From Arachis hypogaea (lineage: Eukaryota > Streptophyta > Magnoliopsida > Fabales > Fabaceae), in the NCBI RefSeq assembly GCF_003086295.3, contig NC_092044.1, forward strand, positions 69,011,213 through 69,075,212: a stretch of DNA of 64,000 nucleotides, written 5' to 3'. Below are positions 56,355 through 64,000 of this stretch, one piece after another (within the stretch, counting starts at the first letter, position 1; the number at the start of each line of letters is the position of its first letter). The notes under the pieces were generated by a model. The model had not been told where the DNA came from. It worked only from the letters and a program-made list of their open reading frames with translations, and ran no database searches. Made by a program: the position numbers and the translations under genes.

Positions 56355-57858
56355 TGGTGCACGAAATCACAATCACACTTTTGCAATTCCGCACAACTAA
56401 CCAGCAAGTGCACTGGGTCGTCCAAGTAATACCTTACGTGAGTAAGGGTCGATCCCACGGAGATTGTCGGCTTGAAGCAAGCTATGGTTATCTTGTAACT
56501 CTTACTCAGGATATCAATAATTCTCATATTTAATTGTAAAAAGTAAAAGAACATGAAATAAATACTTGTTTTGCAGTTGTGGAGAACAGGTTGAGGTTTT
56601 GGAGATGCTATATCTTCTAAATCTCTACTTTCCTACTGTCTTCTTCTTCATGCACGCAAGGCTCCTTCCATGGCAAGCTGTATGTTGGGTTTCACTGTTG
56701 TCAATGGCTACCTCCCATCCTCTCAGTGAAAATGTTCAACGCACGCTATCACCGCACGACTAATCATCTGTCGGTTCTGGATCATGTCGGAGTAGAATTC
56801 AGTGATTCTTTTGCATCTGTCACTAACGCCCAACACTTGCGAGTTTGAAGCTCGTCACAGTCATTCAATCCTCAAATCCTACTCGGAATACCACAGACAA
56901 GGTTTAGACTTTCTGGATTCTCAAGAATGGCCGCCAATGGGTTCTAGCTTATACCACGAAGATTCTGCTTAAGAAATCCAAGAGATACACACTCAAACAA
57001 AGGTAGAACGGAGGTGGTTGTTAGACACACATTCATAGGTGAGAATGGTGATGAGTGTCACGGATCATCACATTCATCAGGTTGAAGAACAAGTGGTATC
57101 TTAGAATAGAAACAAGCGTGATTGAATGAAAAACAGTAGTAATTGCATTAATCCATCAAGACACAGCAGAGCTCCTCACCCTCAACCATGGGGTTTAGAG
57201 ACTCATGCTGTAGAAGATACAGTATGAAATGTGTAATGTGTCATGAGATCTGGATACAATAGCAAAAAGTCCTATTTATAGTGAACTAGTGACCTAGGGT
57301 TTACAAGAATGAGTAAATGACGTAAAAATCCACTTCCGGGGTCCACCTGGTGTGTGCTTGGGTTGAGCATTGAAGCTTTCATGTGTAGAGACTTTTCTTG
57401 GAGTTAAACGCCAGCTTTTGTGCCAGTTTGGGCGTTTAACTCCAACTTTTGTGCTAGTTCCTACGTTAAACGCCGGGAATTCTGAAGCTGATATGGAACG
57501 CCGGCTTGGGCAATCAATTCTTGGGCAAAGTATAAACTATTATATATTGCTGAAACGCCCATGATGTCTACTTTCTAACGCAAGTTAAAGCGCGCCAATG
57601 GGGCTTCTGTAGCTCCAGAAAATCCACTTCGAGTGCAGGAAGGTTAGAATCCAACAGCATCTGCAGTCCTTTTTCAGCCTCTGAATCAGATTTTTGCTCA
57701 AGTCCCTCAATTTCAGCCTGAAAATACCTAAAATCATAGAAAAATACACAAACTCATAGTAAAGTCCAGAAAAGTAAATTTTAATTAAAAACTTAAAAAA
57801 ATGTACTAAAAACATACTAAAAACAGTGACAAAAAGCGTATAAATTATCCGCTCATCA
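56355..57858 (-). repeat. M2 5' LTR
   Basis: Partner of 48376-49882. U3 palindromes lie at about 57400-57500. The LTR lacks the fossil primer site that M1's LTRs contain. Confidence 0.92.
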
Positions 57859-57906
57859 ATGCTACTTGCTTAATTGCTTATATTATATTCTATTCTATTT
57901 TTTAGG

Positions 57907-59289
57907 ATGTCAGAAAAAGGAAAGGCCATAGAAATCACCTCAAAGAAGAGGAAGCACTCTAAAACTTCCACCCCTTCCCCTTATGCCAACTATGCAAGAA
58001 ACCCGCTAAATAATGAGGACAAAGAGAATCAGTTACTACCATCCACGGACCCAACCAAATTTTTCAATCTCTACTGTGAGCTTCGCTTCCCTAAGTACCG
58101 GAAGACGAATATGAACATTGAAAAGAGAATGGACCTTCCAAATCATGTGAGGCATGCCATACGCCCGGATTCTAGAGTTGGGCCTGAATTTTATTGATAG
58201 GGATTTAGGGAAGATCAACACTTCATGGGTGAGAGAGTTCTACTTAACTTCTTCAGTGCCCCTCTTGATTCGGTTCACCTGCGGGGTAGGGAGATCTTGA
58301 TTACTGAGACAGCCATTGGGGAGGCATTACTTTGCCGACCTCCCACTGATACCCCATGTGCCTACTAGCAGGCAGAGACAGTCATTCACTGCATGACCTT
58401 TGATTGTGGGGCACTTAAGTGCATGATTGCCACACCAGATGCTCTATGGGTAATGGATTCGGGCAACATAAAGCCCAAAAGGATGCTATTCGCTTATCAG
58501 ACTAGAGAGGCTAAGACTTGGTAGATAATATTTGTCTACTAAGTCCTGCCCACTACTCATTTTTCTGAGATCTCGATGGACATGTTAGTTCTAATCGGCT
58601 GTGTCATGGAGGGCAAAGAGGTATATTTTCTCCGGTTGATCCGGCAAAGCATGTGGCGAGTGCACATTCGTGGCCTACTTCCATTTCCTACACTGGTCAC
58701 CAGCATGGCTGAATTAGCCGATGTTCCGTGGCAGGATCATGATGTGACACCACCATCCCCAGATGACGACGACAAGGAGGTTACCATTCCATGGGGTGGC
58801 TGGGTGCACGAGAAACCCCCGGCTAGACGCCATTCTTAGGCTAGAGCGGTTGTGGAGGTAGCTAGACCTTCACCCTCCACGGCAGCAGCTCCATCCTCCT
58901 CTGTAGCCCCTTCTTCTTCAGCAGCCCATTTGCCACCACCGCCAGCACCTAAGCCGACATACCTACTAGTAGAGCGCCTGTTCCGATTCATGGAGCGCGG
59001 CAAGCGCCAGCTCATGCGCCGCCTTGACCGGATTTACCAGATGTTCATAGCTTAGGGCCTTGAGTTGCCCCCTCTACCCGAGTCCTTCGGTTCAGATGAG
59101 GAGACCCATGAGGATGAGCCCATCCATACAGAGGCACCACACCAGACACAGGCTACCCAGGAGACCGAGCAGCATCCTGTGGAGCCTCAGCCTCAGACAC
59201 AGCAGCCCGCTGAGGACTCGCAGCCAGTACCACAGCCCCAGCCAAAGCCAGCATCGACCAGTGTACCTCTCCCTGACCCTCAGGATTAG
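57907..59289 (+). pseudogene. ORF3-type gene of the element hosting M2 (broken)
   Basis: The start at 57907, right after TTTTTTAGG, gives a basic N-terminus (MSEKGKAIEITSKKRKHSK). It is followed by sequence like the central ORF3 domain (RFPKYRKTNM..., later DMLVLIGCVMEGKEV, parallel to MIHCIMLGKEVEV in M0). The C-terminal third is Pro/Ser/Gln-rich (PQPQTQQPAEDSQPVPQPQP). Several stops lie between 58197 and 58840, and a frame change near 59055. Probably the same function class as M0 ORF3 in a different family. Confidence 0.6.
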
Positions 59290-59440
59290 CATCGGGGATG
59301 ATGCTTGATCTTAAGTGTGGGGAGGTCGCCGTTGGCATCATCGGAGGACCGGTGAACATTTTGGCGCATTTTCTAGTTACATTTTCCTAGTTATCTTATG
59401 TTGCATATTATTGTATATATTGTTTGGATATTTTGGCGAG
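59290..59440 (+). other. Junction between ORF3-type gene and RT
   Basis: The sequence after ORF3 (TTAAGTGTGGGGAGG near 59312, resembling the B-type PPT word) runs on for about 100 nt. Reverse transcriptase then starts in mid-domain near 59440. An LTR, gag and protease would be expected between them and are absent. Confidence 0.6.
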
Positions 59441-61899
59441 TGTGCATTGATTACCGCCGGCTAAATCAAGCAACACGGAAGGACCATTACCCGTTGCCGT
59501 TCATTGACCAAATGTTTGATCGCTTGGCAGGTAAATCCCATTACTGCTTTTTAGATGGATACACAGGGTACTTTCAGATTCACAGAGCTCCTGAGGATCA
59601 GGAGAAAACTACTTTTACTTGTCCCTTTGGAACGTTTGCGTATAAGAGAATGTCGTTCGGCTTATGCAACGCACTGACAACGTTTCAAAGGTGCATGACA
59701 AGTGTTTTCTCAAATCTTTTGGAGGATTGCATGGAAGTCTTCATGGATGATTTTAGTGTGTATGGTATCTCCTTGGAAGCTTGTTTAGGGAACTTAGCTA
59801 GGGTACTAGAATGATGCACCAATACTAACCTTGTTTTGAATTTTGAAAAGTGCCATTTCATGGTGAAGCTAGTATTGGGTCATATTTTTTCTAAAGACGA
59901 AATCTTCGTCGACCCGCTAAGATCGATGTCATTTCGAGGTTACCTTACCCCTCCTCGGTAAGGGAGATCCGTTCCTTCCTTGGTCATGCAGGCTTTTATC
60001 GTTGGTTCATCAAGGATTTTAGCAAAGTCGCCTTACCTCTCTCCCTCCTACTGCAAAAGGATGTGGAATTTCATTTTGATGAAGATTGAAAAAAGGCTTT
60101 TGACAAGTTAAATGAAGCGCTAACCACAGCCCCTATTGTGCAAGGCCCAAATTGGAATCAACCTTTTGAGATCATGTGCGAGGCCTCAAATCACGCCGTA
60201 GGTGCCGCACTAGCACAGCGTGATGGTAACGCTCCTTACACTATAGCATATGCATCAAAAACTTTGAATTCGGCTTAGTTGAATTACACCACCACCGAAA
60301 AAGAGCTTTTAGCTATTGTTTTTGCTCTAGACAAGTTTCGACCTTAGTTGCTAGGCTCTAAAGTGGTGGTGTATTCAGACCATGCCACTTTGAAATATTT
60401 GCTGAAAAAGAAAAAGTCAAAGCCTAGGCTCATTAGGTGGATATTACATTTACAAGAATTTGACTTGGAGATCAAAGATAGATGTGGGTCCCAAAATTTA
60501 GTAGTGGACCATTTCAGTCGGCTTGAACATTTAACTTCGGACCCCACTGCTATCAATAACTCATTTCTGTTAGATACCTTGCAAGCAATATCCCAAAGCA
60601 CCCCTTGGTTTGCCCTGATAGCTAATTACTTAGTCGCCCACGTTTTTCCCCCACAATTTTCAAAGCATCAAAGAGATAAATTGAGAAGTGATGCTAAATA
60701 CTATCTCTGGGATGATCCACATCTGTGGAGACGTGGGGCGGATTAAATAATTAGAAAGTGTGTGCCAAAATCTGAGTTCTAGTCTATCCTTCAATTTTGC
60801 CACTTCTCTGAGAGCGGGGGTCACTTTGGCCTGCAACGAACAGCTAGGAAGGCTTTAGACTGTGGGTTCTGGTGGCCCACTTTATTTAGGGATGCCAACC
60901 AATTTTGCAAATCCTATCATCAATGCCAGAAATTGGGAAATACCTTACAAAGTGATGAGGATCCCCAGCAACTAATGATTTTTTGTGAAATTTTTGATGT
61001 TTTGGGCATGGATTTCATGGGGCCATTTCCAAATATCCAATGGGTTTGTGTGCATACTGTTGGCAGTAGATTACGTCTCTAAATGGGTGGAAGCAATTCC
61101 TACCCGTTGTGACGACGCTGATACCGTTGTTTCATTTTTGAAAAATAATATTATTTGTAGATTTGGGTCGCCACAAGTAATCATGAGCGACCAAGAAACC
61201 CATTTTGGCAACAGGAAAATCGAGGCATTGATGAAAAAGTATGGGGTCATTCATAAGGTTTCCACAGCCTATCACCCTCAAGCCAACGGGCAAGTTGAAG
61301 TATCCAATAAGGAGATCAAGAGAATCTTAGAGAAAGTGGTTAACGCACAGAGGAAGGATTGGACTTCTAGATTGGGAGATGCATTGTGGGCCAATAGGAC
61401 CGCTTACAAGACCCCAATCAGAATGAGCCCCTTTCGCATTGGTTTTGGGAAACCTTTCCATCTTCCAGTTGAGATCCAACATAGAGCCTATTGGGCGGTG
61501 AAGAATTGCAATCCAAAATTAAAGGGGGTGGGAATGGAATGTAAGCTCCAATTGGATGAATTAGAATGACTTAGGTTGGAAGCATATGAGAATGCTCAGT
61601 TCTACAAGGAAAAAGCTAAGGTATTCCCTGACCAAAATATTAGGAGGATGAACTTCAAAATAGGCGATGAAGTGCTTGTGTACAATTCAAGGTTGCGATT
61701 GATGCCCGATAAACTGAGATCTAGATGGGATGGGCCGTTTAGAGTGGTGGATGTCAAACCTTATGGGGTGGTGCAAGTGATTCACCCTACCAATGGAGTT
61801 AAGTTCAAGGTTAATGGTCATAGGGTGAAGCTTTATCATACTCAACCAAAGCAAGCCAAGGAGTTGGAGATTTTCCTCATCAGGGAAGTTTCTAAGTGA
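59441..61899 (+). pseudogene. Athila RT-RNase H-integrase (broken)
   Basis: Begins at [20 protein letters not shown] inside RT. Catalytic FMDDFS is near 59745. RNase H has CEASNHAVGAALA (M0: CDASD) near 60180. Integrase zinc region about 60780-60930, then D in GMDFMGPF (frame change about 60985), D in MSDQETHF near 61190, E in NGQVEVSNKEI near 61300. The C-terminal domain ends IREVSK at 61899. Multiple stops and at least two frameshifts (near 59890 and 61040). More diverged from M0 than M2 is: a separate Athila family. Confidence 0.82.
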
Positions 61900-61947
61900 C
61901 CAATGAAGCCATGTAAGTCCAACTTAGGACTCTAAACCAAAGTTCTT

Positions 61948-61965
61948 GGTAGGAGACACCCCACC
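61948..61965 (+). promoter_or_regulatory. Post-pol stem-loop, 59-62 kb element
   Basis: GGTAGGAGACACCCCACC: as in B and C but with one A-C mismatch in the stem. It lies about 50 nt after the integrase stop and is followed by ATGG. Confidence 0.65.
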
Positions 61966-62179
61966 ATGGTGACATTTTTCCAATTCTATCTCTTGTTTAT
62001 AGCTTTTTGAAGTATTTGTTTTCTTGTGATATAATGATTAGCTTAGATTTAGTTGGATAATTTTGAGTTGTATAAGTTAAATTACTTGTGGACTATGAAT
62101 TTTTGCTTGTTTGAATGATTTGGGGTTGGTATGTTTTTGTGCTAAGGTTAGGAACCTTAGTTTTAAAGAGAAAAGAAAT

Positions 62180-62690
62180 TTCTGAAACAGGGCATCTGTG
62201 CATACGCACCAAGCTGTGCGTACGCACAAAACTGTGTTTTTTGCCATCTATACGAACGCACAATCCTGTGCGTCCGCACACGCATTGACATGCATTCTGG
62301 TCCCGGTGCCAGCACGGCTTGTGCATGCGTGCTGCTCTCTTTTTCTCTACTGTGTGCCTATGCACACATTCCCTTTCATGCTTCATCTGTGCGACCGTAC
62401 AGACGTGTGCGTCCGCACATTAATTGTAAGCCCCTCTGGTAGGAGCGAGGGAACAGCTTGTGCGCGTGAACAACCTCCCCCATTCTTATCCTCTGTGCGT
62501 GCGCACGGACCTGTGTTCGCACGCACACTTGCTTCTGTACACATTTAAAAAATATCCCTCTGTGCGCGCGCACACTCTTGTGTGCCTACACACCTTAATG
62601 CAACCTCTTTGGTCGCAGCATTCGCACCCCTCTTAAGTTTTTGTTTCCGTGCGTCCGCACAGTCCCCTGTGCTCCCGCATAGGTTGTGTT
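62180..62690. repeat. GTGCGTACGCAC-class palindrome array
   Basis: About twelve to fourteen words GTGCGNNCGCAC in close pairs, for example GTGCGTACGCAC near 62217. Spacers vary. It lies between integrase and the ORF3-type start at 63962, like the arrays in M0 and C. Confidence 0.9.
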
Positions 62691-62699
62691 CTGGGAATT

Positions 62700-62873
62700 T
62701 AAAGGGCAATCTGCCCTATTGAGAGGTAGCCCCTCTCTTTTCTTCTTTTCTTCCTAGCTACACTCTCTCTCTTCTCTGCCCTGCCCCGCCGGTCCCTGCC
62801 GCGGCCACCGTCGCCGTCAGCTCACTGCCGTCGACCACCATCTGTCTCTCCTTCTCTTACCTCTCTTCTCTTT

Positions 62874-62928
<55 letters not shown>

Positions 62929-62945
62929 TTCTCTATTCACCACCG
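62700..62945 (+). promoter_or_regulatory. Promoter/5' UTR-like region before the second ORF3-type gene
   Basis: A weak TATA-like AATTTAAAG near 62697 is followed by CT-rich DNA and CCG/CCA-rich sequence as in plant 5' UTRs, including the (CTTT)n tract. It ends at a good splice donor. Confidence 0.4.
62872..62923 (+). repeat. (CTTT)n microsatellite
   Basis: Twelve to thirteen uninterrupted CTTT units in the CT-rich leader. Confidence 0.95.
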
Positions 62946-63960
62946 GTGAGTTCTCTCTTTCGGTGCTTTTTCCGGCGAGCCCAACCACCGTGATTTTGCA
63001 GTGGCTATAAGAAGTGCCATTGTTCCTCCCTAGTTCTTGTTTTCTTCAACCTCTATACCTAAGGTTTTTGTTTTTCCTTTCTTTTTATGTTAATATTTTT
63101 GCAACTATTTTCATTTCTTTTATGTTTCCTAGATTAAATTTGTTGCTTTCTTTGTTGTTTCTTTGTATTGCAAAGTGTTGTTGCTTGATTATTGGGTTGG
63201 TTAGGATCAATTTTTGAGCTTAACTGTGATGAACTTGCACATTGCATACCACATGTTTGATAAAAATGCCTTCATGAATATTTTGTTTGATTCATATGAG
63301 TTGGCCATCATATGCTTCCAATTTATCTTTTGTTAGGCACATTGTAGGAATTGTGCACCTTCAATTGTGAATTTTATTAGTTGATCAAATTGTTTTATCA
63401 ATGCATTTCCTTGTCGGTATACTTTGAGTTCAACCGCCCATATTTTCAAACATTTGTGTACCTTGCTAATGGATGACTTTAGTTGTAAATGCATTGTGTT
63501 GGTAGAATATGAGTTTTATTGTTCAACTTGGAATTTAAATTCAGTAATCACTTTACAAATGTTCAACTTTTGGTGATGTCTTGATCAAGCATCTTTTGGC
63601 TTCAAATTAAGAGCATTGTATATGTGATTACCACTTGTTAAGGATGAACAATTGACAATTCTCTTTTTGGTGCTTGCTTGAAGTTGCTTGCATTTCTATA
63701 TTTTATAGTTGAAACTTTAGCACTTAGTGTAAAGCTTTGAACTTTGAGTTGCCTTAAGAGTGTGATTCCCATTGTGTGCAGCCGGTGTGTGTGTTCCAAC
63801 CGCGCACACCATTGGAATATACACACCGCCATTCATGTGAATCACACTATCTTCAAGCTTCCAACTAAGAATTTAATTTTCTTGACTTTATTAAGTGCTT
63901 CCTCATTATTCTAAGTTTGTTGTTGACCTATGACCTTGATATTTTCTATTTTCTTTTTAG
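62946..63960 (+). other. Probable leader intron
   Basis: Donor CACCG|GTGAGTT and acceptor TTCTTTTTAG|GATG, about 1 kb, T-rich throughout, no coding signal. The ATG follows 1 nt after the acceptor, exactly as at 57907. Confidence 0.5.
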
Positions 63961-63961
63961 G

Positions 63962-64000
63962 ATGCGAAAGAAGGGTAAGAAACTGGTCGCTTTACTGGTT
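63962..64000 (+). CDS. Start of a second ORF3-type gene (cut by window)
   Basis: MRKKGKKLVALL, a basic start after TTTTTAGG, resembling the start at 57907 (MSEKGKAIE) and MAPKGK of M0. Only 13 codons are visible. Confidence 0.4.
   Translation, partial: MRKKGKKLVALLV

Larger units (their letters stand above)
48376..57858 (-). mobile_element. LTR retrotransposon M2, internally deleted
   Basis: 9,483 bp, TGGTGCACG...CATCA on +, with perfect duplication ATGCT at 48371-48375 and 57859-57863. LTRs of 1,507 and 1,504 bp enclose 6,472 bp. It is closely related to M0 in gag, RNase H, integrase and ORF3. It lacks protease and the RT core through an internal deletion. LTRs differ by about 3% over the first 230 bp. 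Confidence 0.93.

Noticed and set aside
62198..62548. Open frames over the GTGCGTACGCAC array
   Set aside because: Caused by repeat composition; both strands are open, with no domain.

Overview
The window is about 64 kb of plant repeat DNA made almost entirely of LTR retrotransposons nested inside one another. I found no host gene. The many near-palindromes of the form TGGCGTTNAACGCCA, Athila-type polyproteins, and primer-binding sites matching plant tRNA-Asp point to a legume. From memory they most resemble peanut (Arachis) pericentromeric repeats of the FIDEL/Feral kind; no database search was possible.

Layout. (1) 1-21003: an Athila-type element on the + strand, here M0. Its 5' LTR (1-706 and 10230-10689) is split by a complete minus-strand element, M1 (707-10224, duplication CTGGG). 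M0 keeps a 5,016-nt gag-pol frame (11792-16807) broken by six stop codons and no frameshift, an extra ORF (17871-19004), and a 3' LTR (19478-21003). (2) 21040-23020: an LTR of another family, G. (3) 23022 to about 38.7 kb: the 3' part of a Tat-lineage element, D. It has an integrase C-terminus on +, an antisense ORF on -, and a 3' LTR on +. It is interrupted by three insertions: element B (26407-33767, -), solo LTR E (34165-35644, -, duplication GCGTC) and solo LTR F (36810-38483, +, duplication AGCAC). (4) 38.8-40.0 kb: a decayed proline-rich ORF plus the start of pol, cut at a CACTA-like end. (5) About 40.2-48.4 kb: element C (+), whose LTR is split by solo LTR H (40949-43190, duplication GTAAT). 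(6) 48376-57858: element M2 (-, duplication ATGCT), an internally deleted relative of M0. (7) 57864-64000: an ORF3-type pseudogene joined directly to an Athila RT-RNaseH-integrase, followed by a promoter-like region, a likely intron and the start of a second ORF3-type gene.

How the parts relate. M0 once encoded Gag, protease, RT-RNase H and integrase. M2 has lost protease and the RT catalytic core. M1 has lost RT-RNase H-integrase, and B and C carry no pol, so these could only have moved using enzymes made elsewhere. All use the tRNA-Asp primer site.

The most unusual signals are: (a) arrays of short palindromes about 31-33 bp apart, different in sequence in each family but at equivalent places (LTR U3, gag-protease linker in frame, region after integrase); (b) an 18-nt stem-loop just after pol or its counterpart, with a compensatory C-G/G-C change between families; (c) fossil or duplicated LTR-end plus primer-site junctions inside M1's LTRs and M0's leader; and (d) reuse of the polypurine-tract-adjacent word AAGTTTGGTGT through leaders and before ORF3.
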